Shown here: one piece after another, positions 1 through 6,274 of the stretch | Numbering within the stretch: position 1 is the first letter of the stretch | How the letters are laid out: every line of letters starts with the position of its first letter | Notes under the pieces: model-generated | Databases searched by the model: none | Seen by the model: the letters and a program-made list of their open reading frames with translations, nothing else | What the model was told of the DNA's origin: nothing | From: an uncultured Alphaproteobacteria bacterium | GTDB taxonomy: Bacteria; Pseudomonadota; Alphaproteobacteria; Rhodobacterales; Rhodobacteraceae | Assembly (NCBI GenBank): GCA_929200295.1 | Contig: CAKMZE010000007.1 | Coordinates: 1 to 11,886, forward strand | Direction of reading: 5' to 3' | Length of the DNA: 11,886 bases | Program-made: the position numbers and the translations under genes

Positions 1-144
1 GCGCCCAACCTTAAACTTGGATCACCAATGCCCTGCCATGCCTGCGGCATTCTCGGGACATTGGCGATCCTTGATGTCTCAGGTTAAAGGTTGGCCACTT
101 TAATGGCTCTCAGCCTGAGCATGCGGGCCCCGTGTTACACGCAG
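1..144. other. Left-edge stretch without a supportable gene
   Basis: No coding region here can be supported. Two plus-strand frames are open from the left edge, ending at stops near 87 and 101, and one minus-strand frame is open leftward from about position 75; none shows a recognisable motif. The visible structure is a 12-bp imperfect inverted repeat: CCAACCTTAAAC at 5-16 and GTTAAAGGTTGG at 83-94, with one mismatch. A short hairpin ATGCC-TGC-GGCAT lies at 38-50. No T-tract terminator is seen downstream of the transpeptidase stop codon at 145-147. It could be the tail of a gene entering from the left, or part of a dispersed intergenic repeat. Confidence 0.3.
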
Positions 145-735
145 TTATATATGATGATGGTAGAGGAATACTTTTGCGCGCATGGGCACACGATCATAGA
201 GGTCGACGATATAGTCATTCGTAAGCCGTGCGCAGCCGTTTGACACAGCGCGCCCAATTGTACGCGGGGCATTGGTGCCATGGATTCGTAAAAACGTATC
301 GCCGCGACCGGGTTCAAACAAATAGAGCGCCCGCGCACCAAGCGGGTTTTCTGGCCCGCCCGGCATCCCTTCGGCAAATTCTTCGTATTTCTCGGGCTCG
401 CGCTCGATCATATCAGGCGTTGGTGTCCAGCTTGGCCATTCTTTCTTAGCCCCGACATAAAAGCTGCCTGCTTCATAGAGCCCTTTGCGCCCAACACCGA
501 CTGCGTAACGCATGGCTTGGTTGCCGCCGAGACTGAGATAGAGGCGAAATGTATTTGGATCCATATGGATCTCATTTGCGGGGATCTCACCTGCGAGCGT
601 GACCAAAGTTGGGGCCAGCGGATTGACAGGGTCTGCGGTTGGGGCAGGCTGCTCTGCTTCTTGTGCGAATGCTGGATGTGCGGCTAAAATCCCTATCGCA
701 CTTCCTGTCATAATAAAATGCCGACGTGTGAGCAT
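145..735 (-). CDS. L,D-transpeptidase (YkuD family), secreted
   Basis: Periplasmic enzyme expected to form or remodel L,D (3-3) cross-links in peptidoglycan, or to attach proteins to it, using a catalytic cysteine. From the chosen start the protein has 196 residues. The N-terminus (MLTRRHF, then a hydrophobic run to AFA) looks like a Tat signal with twin arginines at residues 4-5 and a cleavage site after AFA. The YkuD signature is complete at the C-terminal end: His152 in RIHGT, then SNGCARL with Cys168. Residues 26-40 are a Pro-rich linker. The frame extends 21 codons upstream, but I chose ATG 735 because a GGGGGGAG Shine-Dalgarno precedes it and the signal peptide begins there; the upstream ATG would sit on the likely -35 element. 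It lies 141 bp downstream of the DsbD-alpha-like gene on the same strand and probably has its own promoter. The family is secure; the exact reaction is not. Confidence 0.93.
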   Translation of the reverse strand: MLTRRHFIMTGSAIGILAAHPAFAQEAEQPAPTADPVNPLAPTLVTLAGEIPANEIHMDPNTFRLYLSLGGNQAMRYAVGVGRKGLYEAGSFYVGAKKEWPSWTPTPDMIEREPEKYEEFAEGMPGGPENPLGARALYLFEPGRGDTFLRIHGTNAPRTIGRAVSNGCARLTNDYIVDLYDRVPMRAKVFLYHHHI

Positions 736-770
736 ACCAAGCTCTCCCCCCTTAAGATTACTCTGCACGC

Positions 771-798
771 ATTCAACAATCATTGTTGCGTGGGTCAA
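771..798 (-). promoter_or_regulatory. Candidate promoter of the L,D-transpeptidase gene
   Basis: On the minus strand, TTGACC (798-793) and TTGAAT (776-771) are 16 bp apart, giving a sigma70-like pair with a predicted start near 764 and a leader of about 29 nt. A second candidate lies upstream: TTGAAC (845-840), 18 bp, then TATATA (821-816). I cannot choose between them. The palindrome at 774-788 lies inside the first promoter. Confidence 0.4.
774..788. promoter_or_regulatory. Perfect palindrome CAACAAT-C-ATTGTTG, putative operator
   Basis: Two 7-bp arms, CAACAAT and ATTGTTG, are perfect inverted copies around one central base. The site is 39-53 bp upstream of the transpeptidase start codon. 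It falls between and over the -35 and -10 elements of the nearer candidate promoter, where a bound dimeric regulator would block RNA polymerase. The arms are not an obvious match to FnrL, CtrA or LexA sites; the regulator is unknown. Confidence 0.4.
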
Positions 799-876
799 GG
801 TGACTTTGCGGGCAATATATAAAATTTACCTAAAGGCGTGTTCAAATTGCCGCGAGGTTACAGCCTAAAAAGCGTG

Positions 877-1680
877 CTAATTCTGAACAGATGAGCAGCC
901 CTGAATATCAATGGCAGAGCCATTGCGTAGAACGGTTGTACGAATCTCTGAGCGATTGAGCGCAAAGGTGCCATCGTGATGGATCATCGTCGCAACCGCC
1001 GTCACATGATCGCCATCACGCGTGACATTCGGTTCTGATACCCAAAGCGCGGGGTCACCCCCTTCGATAATGATATCCTCTTGCCCTTGTTGTGCGAGGT
1101 GAAAAGACACCGCTATTTGCAGGCCATTATCAAGCGGTGTGATGGCGCAACTGATACCCCTGACCCCTGCTTTGGCGGCTGAAACAGGCTGATGTAACAA
1201 TGCCGCGATCAGGGCTGGGGGTCTTGGGCCGGTGTCACTCAATGTGCTGCTAAAGGATAGTGTGACGGGGATGCAAATTTCATCACAGATGCCAATATTC
1301 ATTGCGCCAGCGATATAAACTAGGTCATTGGCTGCTTCGGGGCTCAGCTCAATCGGGATGACCACAGTGTCATTATAGCCGATTGTGCGCATCCCTTGTT
1401 GGTAAGACACCTCTGGCACAGGCCAGTGAAACTGAACGTCAGCAACATTGCGCGTACCAGCCCAAGTGACCTGCGGCGGTATCCCTGCGTCGCCGGGTGC
1501 GCGCCAATAGGTCTTCCACCCTGGTGCGAGCTGAAGGCGAAACCCCGCCATGATCGAGCCTTGTGCTGTGCGCCACCCGGGCAGCACGTCAAGCCGGGCA
1601 ATCTGGCTTGTATCTTGGGCCTGTACTGCCAGCGAAGTAAGGCTCATGAGAATCGCCGAGAGAAATGTTTTGAATGTCAT
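877..1680 (-). CDS. Secreted DsbD N-terminal (alpha) domain-like protein
   Basis: A 267-residue protein with a Sec signal peptide (about residues 1-21, cleavage after VQA). The remainder resembles only the periplasmic alpha domain of the thiol:disulfide interchange protein DsbD, including the conserved stretch YIAGAMNIGICDEICIP with Cys132 and Cys136. In DsbD this domain passes electrons from the membrane domain to periplasmic partners. Here the multi-spanning beta domain and the C-terminal thioredoxin (gamma) domain are absent, so the electron donor must be encoded elsewhere (CcdA or another DsbD is possible). Two further cysteines are at 178 and 262. The start codon is preceded by a weak TAGGG-type ribosome site. 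It is divergent from yqgE and lies upstream of the transpeptidase on the same strand. The TlpA-like thioredoxin at 2358-2912 is a plausible partner, but that is inference. Confidence 0.85.
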   Translation of the reverse strand: MTFKTFLSAILMSLTSLAVQAQDTSQIARLDVLPGWRTAQGSIMAGFRLQLAPGWKTYWRAPGDAGIPPQVTWAGTRNVADVQFHWPVPEVSYQQGMRTIGYNDTVVIPIELSPEAANDLVYIAGAMNIGICDEICIPVTLSFSSTLSDTGPRPPALIAALLHQPVSAAKAGVRGISCAITPLDNGLQIAVSFHLAQQGQEDIIIEGGDPALWVSEPNVTRDGDHVTAVATMIHHDGTFALNRSEIRTTVLRNGSAIDIQGCSSVQN

Positions 1681-1696
1681 AGGCCCTACTTAGGAA

Positions 1697-1726
1697 AATA
1701 TATGCTCAAGTGAAACTCACATTTCA
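1697..1726 (-). promoter_or_regulatory. Candidate promoter with TGAAA-N6-TTTCA dyad for the DsbD-alpha-like gene
   Basis: Minus-strand TATATT (1702-1697) is a good -10 candidate, with a start near 1690 and a very short leader. No strong -35 lies at 17 bp; CTGAAA with a 19-bp spacer is the nearest match. An inverted repeat TGAAA-N6-TTTCA at 1711-1726 covers the spacer and -35 zone and could be an operator. The evidence is positional only. Confidence 0.25.
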
Positions 1727-1751
1727 GGGAGTGGCGTGACATATATCCCCC

Positions 1752-1780
1752 TTGAACCTTTGGACGTTGCAGGCCATTTA
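1752..1780 (+). promoter_or_regulatory. Candidate promoter of yqgE
   Basis: TTGAAC (1752-1757) is followed after 17 bp by CATTTA (1775-1780); TTTATA at 1777-1782 is an alternative -10 with a 19-bp spacer. Either would start transcription at or within a few bases of the ATG at 1787, giving a leaderless or nearly leaderless mRNA. That agrees with the lack of a convincing ribosome-binding site before this ATG. Confidence 0.3.
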
Positions 1781-1786
1781 TAGCGC

Positions 1787-2356
1787 ATGAATGTAGAAGA
1801 CGGGAACCTCAGTGGTCAATTGCTCATCGCGATGCCGCAGATGGGAGACTTTCGATTTGATCGTAGCGTGGTCTACATGTGCGCCCATTCTGACGAAGGG
1901 GCGATGGGATTAATTGTGAATAAACCCGCGCGCAGTGTTGATTTCGCGGATTTGCTCAAACAGCTTGAGATTACCATGCATGAGCAGATTTCGCCGGTGC
2001 AAGTGCATGTTGGTGGTCCTGTTGAAAATGCTCGTGGGTTTGTGCTGCATACCAAAGATTACCAATCAGGTGCTGGGACGCTGACTGTGTCTGAGCGGAT
2101 AGCCATGACGGCAACCATGGATGTGTTAGAAGACATCGCACGCGGTCAGGGGCCGGAAATGTCGATGTTGGCTTTGGGGTATGCAGGCTGGGGGCCGGGG
2201 CAGCTTGAGAGCGAGATCGCGCAGAACGGCTGGCTGACATGTGATGCAACCGATGAGATTCTGTTTGGCCTGTCACATGACAGCAAGTGGACTGCGGCGC
2301 TCAACAGATTGGGCGTTGATCCGCTGCTTTTATCGGATGTGGCGGGGCACGCCTAA
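1787..2356 (+). CDS. yqgE: YqgE/AlgH family protein (UPF0301)
   Basis: A 189-residue soluble protein of the widely conserved YqgE/AlgH family, whose biochemical role is not established. AlgH was named for an effect on alginate production in Pseudomonas. Family hallmarks are visible in order: GQLLIAMPQMGDFRFDRSVVYMC at 10-32, GLIVNKPA at 41-48, HVGGPVE at 74-80, GFVLHT at 84-89 and GYAGWGPGQLE at 131-141. Length is normal for the family and there is no signal peptide or membrane segment. The ATG at 1787 lacks a clear Shine-Dalgarno, but the N-terminus aligns with the family only from here. Its stop codon is separated by one base from the stop of the convergent TlpA-like gene, with no terminator between them. 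Confidence 0.93.
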   Translation: MNVEDGNLSGQLLIAMPQMGDFRFDRSVVYMCAHSDEGAMGLIVNKPARSVDFADLLKQLEITMHEQISPVQVHVGGPVENARGFVLHTKDYQSGAGTLTVSERIAMTATMDVLEDIARGQGPEMSMLALGYAGWGPGQLESEIAQNGWLTCDATDEILFGLSHDSKWTAALNRLGVDPLLLSDVAGHA

Positions 2357-2357
2357 G

Positions 2358-2912
2358 CTATTGTTTTATTAAGGCGCGCAAGATTGCTACGGCGCTTTCG
2401 CTGTTCCAATTTGCATCGCCTTGAAGGCGCGCGATTTCCATACCCTCTCGGTCAAGAATAACGGTCACGGGCAACCCGAGCACGCCCATGTCACGGGTGA
2501 GGCTTTGTTGCGGATCGGCATGAAGCGGCAGATTGGTCACCGCAATCTCGGCAAAAAATGCCTTTATCGCGGGGCGCGGGTTGCGACCTGTTGCAATGGT
2601 CACAACGCTAAAATCATCACTGCCTAGCTGGGTTTGCAGATCAGAAAGCTGCGGCATCTCGGCCCGGCAAGGCGCGCACCATGTGGCCCAGAAATTGACC
2701 ACTGTGATCTGACCATGGTAATCGGCAAGCGTGATATCGCCCCCGTCTTGTGAGATGAACGCAATCTCTGATGCAGCATACGGCGTGCCATGAACCACCA
2801 ATTTGCGCATATCGCCTTCGCGCAAAACACTGATATCTGCCATCTCAGCGAGACTGCTGTTTGCAAGCAGACACAGGGCCGTATAAAGCAGAGCTGATTT
2901 GACGCGACGCAT
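2358..2912 (-). CDS. TlpA-like periplasmic thioredoxin (WCAPC)
   Basis: A 184-residue exported thiol-disulfide oxidoreductase of the TlpA/ResA group. These proteins reduce periplasmic disulfides, for example in cytochrome c or cytochrome oxidase assembly. An N-terminal hydrophobic segment (residues 7-17) and SSLA at 19-22 suggest a cleavable signal peptide. The thioredoxin fold is marked by VVNFWATWCAPC, with redox cysteines Cys79 and Cys82, and by the cis-proline loop GLP at 146-148. The frame continues 29 codons upstream, but ATG 2912 is preceded by AAAGGA at suitable spacing and begins the signal peptide. This start is only 13 bp from the argH start on the other strand, and its stop is 1 bp from the yqgE stop. 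Its promoter must therefore lie inside argH. The substrate is unknown. Confidence 0.92.
   Translation of the reverse strand: MRRVKSALLYTALCLLANSSLAEMADISVLREGDMRKLVVHGTPYAASEIAFISQDGGDITLADYHGQITVVNFWATWCAPCRAEMPQLSDLQTQLGSDDFSVVTIATGRNPRPAIKAFFAEIAVTNLPLHADPQQSLTRDMGVLGLPVTVILDREGMEIARLQGDANWNSESAVAILRALIKQ
2861..2887 (+). promoter_or_regulatory. Candidate argH promoter inside the tlpA-like gene
   Basis: TTGCAA (2861-2866) and TATAAA (2882-2887) are 15 bp apart. The spacing is short, but the -10 is a close consensus match. Transcription would start near 2894, leaving a leader of about 32 nt before the argH ATG. The site lies within the antisense of the tlpA-like signal-peptide codons, which is unavoidable because the two start codons are only 13 bp apart. 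Confidence 0.3.
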
Positions 2913-2925
2913 AAGGTTTCCTTTC

Positions 2926-4314
2926 ATGACTAAGACCGCGAATACGATGTGGGGCGGGCGGTTTGCCGCTGGTCCAGACGCGATTATGGAAGCGATCAAC
3001 GCTTCAATCGGATTTGACCAGCGTATGGCCGCTCAGGACATCGCAGGATCTCGTGCCCATGCAGCGATGCTTGCTGCGACGGGTATTATCTCTTCTAGCG
3101 ATGCTGAGACGATTGAGGAAGGTCTGCTCACGATCTTGTCAGAAATTGAAAGTGGCGCGTTCACGTTTTCAACTGCGCTCGAAGATATTCATATGAATAT
3201 TGAGGCCCGCCTGCGCGAGCTGATTGGTGATGCCGCAGGGCGTTTGCATACGGCGCGGTCGCGCAACGACCAAGTGGCGCTTGATTTCAGGCTGTGGGTG
3301 CGGGATCAATGTGATGCAGTGGATGCAGCACTTTTGGGATTGATGCAGGCCTTGCTGGCACAGGCAGAAGAGGGGGCGGATTGGGTGATGCCCGGCTTTA
3401 CCCATTTGCAGGTGGCCCAGCCCGTGACCTGGGGGCACCATATGCTTGCTTATGTTGAGATGTTTAGCCGCGATCGTGCACGATTTGCAGATGCGCGGGC
3501 ACGTATGAACCTGTCGCCCTTGGGGGCTGCGGCATTGGCTGGCACGTCTTTCCCGATTGATCGCGAGATGACGGCGAAAGCGCTTGGGTTTGATGGCCCG
3601 ACGGCGAACTCTCTTGATACTGTGGCGGATCGTGATTTTGCGCTAGAATTCCTGGCCGCAGGAAGCATCTGCGCGATGCACATGAGCCGCTTAGCCGAAG
3701 AACTGGTCATTTGGTCGTCAGCACAGTTTCGCTTTGTGACCTTATCAGATCAATGGTCAACGGGATCATCAATCATGCCGCAAAAGCGCAACCCAGATGC
3801 GGCAGAGCTGCTGCGCGCAAAGATTGGTCGGATTTTCGGGGCGAATGTGGCTTTGATGACGGTGATGAAGGGGCTGCCGCTCACCTATTCAAAAGACATG
3901 CAAGAAGACAAAGAGCAGGTCTTTGATGCTGCTGATAATCTGAGCCTGTCATTGGCTGCGATGACCGGGATGGTGCGCGATATGACCGCGAATATTGATG
4001 CGCTTGCTGCCGCTGCGGCCATGGGGTTTTCGACGGCAACCGATCTTGCAGATTGGTTGGTGCGCGCATTGGGCATGCCGTTTCGCGAGGCGCATCACGT
4101 CACCGGGTCTTTGGTGGCCCTTGCAGAGGCTGAAAACTGTGATCTGCCAGACCTGACACTCACGCAAATGCAATCGGTGCATCGGGACATCACGGCGGAT
4201 GTGTTTGATGTGTTGGGTGTGCAAAATTCGGTGGCATCACGGCAAAGCTATGGTGGCACAGCGCCAGAGAACGTGCGTGCGCAGGTTCATGCGTGGAAGG
4301 CGCGTCTAGCATGA
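2926..4314 (+). CDS. argH: Argininosuccinate lyase
   Basis: Cytoplasmic enzyme of the last step of arginine synthesis, splitting argininosuccinate into arginine and fumarate. It is a 462-residue member of the fumarase/aspartase superfamily and works as a homotetramer. The three conserved regions are present: TARSRNDQV at 109-117, TH of GFTHLQVAQPV at 159-160, and the signature GSSIMPQKRNPD at 280-291, which carries the catalytic serine loop. The frame starts nine codons earlier (2899), but ATG 2926 has AAGG at 2913-2916 and gives the usual MWGGRF N-terminus. It is divergent from the TlpA-like gene and overlaps the next lipoprotein gene by 4 nt, so the two are likely co-transcribed and translationally coupled. 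Confidence 0.98.
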   Translation: MTKTANTMWGGRFAAGPDAIMEAINASIGFDQRMAAQDIAGSRAHAAMLAATGIISSSDAETIEEGLLTILSEIESGAFTFSTALEDIHMNIEARLRELIGDAAGRLHTARSRNDQVALDFRLWVRDQCDAVDAALLGLMQALLAQAEEGADWVMPGFTHLQVAQPVTWGHHMLAYVEMFSRDRARFADARARMNLSPLGAAALAGTSFPIDREMTAKALGFDGPTANSLDTVADRDFALEFLAAGSICAMHMSRLAEELVIWSSAQFRFVTLSDQWSTGSSIMPQKRNPDAAELLRAKIGRIFGANVALMTVMKGLPLTYSKDMQEDKEQVFDAADNLSLSLAAMTGMVRDMTANIDALAAAAAMGFSTATDLADWLVRALGMPFREAHHVTGSLVALAEAENCDLPDLTLTQMQSVHRDITADVFDVLGVQNSVASRQSYGGTAPENVRAQVHAWKARLA

Positions 4315-4424
4315 GAAAAACCAGTTTGATCGTTATCATACTGATGGGTTTGATAAGCTGCGGGGCGGATGGTGCACCTGAACGGCCCGTCGCAAGCGCT
4401 GAAAAAGCGATCCGTATGATTTGA
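4311..4424 (+). CDS. Tiny lipoprotein, LptM-like candidate
   Basis: A 37-codon gene whose ATG overlaps the argH stop (ATGA). The product starts MRKTSL, has a hydrophobic segment (6-15) and then the lipobox LISC with Cys17 as the lipidation site. That leaves a mature peptide of only 21 residues beginning CGADGAPERP. The pattern C-G-x-x-G followed by prolines resembles the start of LptM/YifL, the small lipoprotein that helps the LPS translocon LptDE mature, and LptM genes commonly sit next to lysA. Here lysA follows after one intervening gene. The mature part is shorter than E. coli LptM, and the Lys of the usual CGxKG is Asp here. The lipoprotein call is strong; the LptM assignment is inference. 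Confidence 0.72.
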   Translation: MRKTSLIVIILMGLISCGADGAPERPVASAEKAIRMI

Positions 4425-4471
4425 CCTTTTTGTGCAGCGCATCAAATGAAGGCTGACAAGAGGAGGATCTA

Positions 4472-4774
4472 ATGCGTGTGATATTTCTAGGCTTGGCCCT
4501 ATGGGGTGCTGTGCATCCGATGTATTATTTCATGACGTGGTTCCAGACCGAGGGCTGGGATATCATGAAGATGGTTGATGCGTGGCATGTGAATGCAGCG
4601 AGCAGCGGCTTGGTTTGGGATCTGACAATTGCGGCGCTCACCCTGACGCTTTGGATATTAGTGGAAACAGTTCAGCGGCGTCGTTTGCTAGGGTTATTGG
4701 CGATCCCAGCAACATTTTGCATCGGGGTGAGCTGTGGCCTGCCGCTTTATTTGTTTTTCCGCAGCAAAGCCTGA
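4472..4774 (+). CDS. DUF2834 integral membrane protein
   Basis: A 100-residue inner-membrane protein with three likely transmembrane segments at about 2-22, 45-66 and 72-96. It matches my recollection of the DUF2834 family through the conserved GAVHPMYYF, the DAWHVNAASSGLVWDL stretch and the C-terminal IPATFCIGVSCGLPLYLFFR. The function is unknown. It has the strongest ribosome site in the window, AGGAGG at 4461-4466, five bases before the ATG. It begins 47 bp after the small lipoprotein and is followed within 10 bp by a likely terminator, so it appears to be the last gene of an argH-led transcript. Confidence 0.85.
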   Translation: MRVIFLGLALWGAVHPMYYFMTWFQTEGWDIMKMVDAWHVNAASSGLVWDLTIAALTLTLWILVETVQRRRLLGLLAIPATFCIGVSCGLPLYLFFRSKA

Positions 4775-4783
4775 TCCAGCGGG

Positions 4784-4807
4784 GGCGCTGCCGCGCCATT
4801 ATTTTTT
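4784..4807 (+). terminator. Candidate intrinsic terminator after the DUF2834 gene
   Basis: A perfect 5-bp GC stem, GGCGC (4784-4788) and GCGCC (4793-4797), with loop TGCC, is followed by ATTA and six T residues (4802-4807). It starts 10 bp after the DUF2834 stop codon. The stem is short, so termination may be partial. If it works, lysA needs its own promoter in 4808-4937, where I could not identify a convincing one. Confidence 0.55.
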
Positions 4808-4937
4808 CTAACACCTTGTGGATGATCGCATTGTGCCATGGCGGTGTGCGTATTTGTGATGTGCGATGTCAAAACAAGGGTTGGGGTCAGAGCCTGATCT
4901 GTTATGTCGGAAGGTGGATTTTATAGGACGATGACTG

Positions 4938-6203
4938 ATGGATCATTTTTTATATCGTGACGGGGCTTTGTTTGCCGAGGATGTCGCAATTGCAGATATT
5001 GCAGCGGCCGTTGGGACCCCGTTTTATGTTTATTCATCGGCCACGTTGAAACGGCATTTTCATCTCTTTGATGAAGCTTTGGCTGGCATGGATCATTTGG
5101 TCTGTTTTGCGATGAAATCGCTTTCTAATCAGGCGGTGATTACATTGCTCGCGGGTGAGGGGGCTGGCATGGATGTGGTTTCGGGCGGGGAGTACGCGCG
5201 CGCGAAGGCCGCAGGTGTCCTTGGGGACAGAATCGTTTTTTCGGGCGTTGGGAAAACCGTGGATGAGATGCGGCTCGCGTTACAAGGGGGCATCAGACAG
5301 TTCAATGTTGAAAGCGAACCTGAGATGGCGCGTCTTAATGCGGTGGCCCTTGATCTGGGTGTTGTGGCACCCATCACGATCCGGGTGAACCCTGATGTTG
5401 ATGCAAAGACCCATGCAAAAATTGCCACTGGGAAATCTGAGAATAAGTTTGGCATTCCGATTTCGCGCGCCTCTGCTGTTTATGCGCTTGCCGCTGGCAT
5501 GCCGGGGCTAAAGGTGATCGGAATTGATGTGCATATTGGATCGCAGCTCACTGATCTGGCACCGTTTGAGCAGGCCTATCAAAAAGTCGCTGAGCTGACA
5601 CAGCAACTGCGGTCTGAGGGGCATGAGATTAGCCGGCTTGATCTTGGGGGTGGCTTGGGTATCCCTTATGAGCGGTCTAACGCCTCGCCGCCTTTACCGT
5701 CTGATTACGGTGCATTGATCAAACGCTGTGTGGGTGATTTGGGCTGTGAGATTGAGATTGAACCGGGGCGTCTGATTTCGGGCAATGCGGGGCTCATGGT
5801 CTCTGAGGTGGTCTACATCAAAGAGGGTGAGGATCGGCAATTTATGATCTTAGATGCGGCGATGAATGATTTGATCAGACCTGCGATGTATGAGGCGCAT
5901 CACGATATAATCCCTGTGAAAGAGGCTGAGGTTGGCACACTGCCCGAGACCTATGACATCGTTGGCCCAGTTTGTGAAAGCGGTGACACATTCACCAAAG
6001 CGCGGGCCATGGCCCCGGCTATGGCTGGCGATCTCATCGCATTTCGCTCGGCGGGGGCTTATGGTGCTGTGATGTCATCTGAATACAATTCACGCCCGTT
6101 GATCCCAGAGGTGCTGGTCCAAGGGGATCAATTTGCGGTTATCCGCCAACGCCCGACCTATGAAGACATGATCGCACGCGATATAGTACCTGAATGGATA
6201 TGA
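4938..6203 (+). CDS. lysA: Diaminopimelate decarboxylase
   Basis: PLP enzyme that decarboxylates meso-diaminopimelate to L-lysine, the last step of lysine synthesis; its substrate is also a peptidoglycan precursor. The 421-residue protein has the fold-type III (alanine-racemase-like) barrel and a C-terminal beta domain. Visible are the PLP lysine Lys60 in CFAMKSLSN, HIGSQ at 199-203, the glycine loop GGGLG at 237-241, EPGR at 275-278, the catalytic C-E-S at 346-348, and GAYGAVMSSEYN at 373-384. Length is typical. The ATG at 4938 has AGGA nine bases upstream. It follows a putative terminator and precedes the DUF4175 gene by 71 bp on the same strand, so the two may share a transcript. Confidence 0.98.
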   Translation: MDHFLYRDGALFAEDVAIADIAAAVGTPFYVYSSATLKRHFHLFDEALAGMDHLVCFAMKSLSNQAVITLLAGEGAGMDVVSGGEYARAKAAGVLGDRIVFSGVGKTVDEMRLALQGGIRQFNVESEPEMARLNAVALDLGVVAPITIRVNPDVDAKTHAKIATGKSENKFGIPISRASAVYALAAGMPGLKVIGIDVHIGSQLTDLAPFEQAYQKVAELTQQLRSEGHEISRLDLGGGLGIPYERSNASPPLPSDYGALIKRCVGDLGCEIEIEPGRLISGNAGLMVSEVVYIKEGEDRQFMILDAAMNDLIRPAMYEAHHDIIPVKEAEVGTLPETYDIVGPVCESGDTFTKARAMAPAMAGDLIAFRSAGAYGAVMSSEYNSRPLIPEVLVQGDQFAVIRQRPTYEDMIARDIVPEWI

Positions 6204-6274
6204 TGTCGCTTTGGTGGTGTGATGCGTAAGGGAGATACGATCTGACACAAGACCGCCCATTATCAGCGGAAACG

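Noticed and set aside
736..798. Longer transpeptidase start at 798 (21 extra codons)
   Set aside because: The extra residues precede the signal peptide, the upstream ATG coincides with a -35 element, and ATG 735 has an excellent Shine-Dalgarno.
2357..2380. Bidirectional terminator between yqgE and the TlpA-like gene
   Set aside because: The stop codons are one base apart and no GC stem with a T-tract is present around them.
4582..4926. Plus-strand open frame overlapping the DUF2834 gene and running to the lysA leader
   Set aside because: It overlaps a recognisable membrane protein with a far better ribosome site, crosses the putative terminator, and its translation shows no domain.
4808..4937. 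Possible lysine riboswitch in the lysA leader
   Set aside because: The space is only about 130 bp, no set of conserved helices could be traced, and lysine riboswitches are not typical of alphaproteobacteria.
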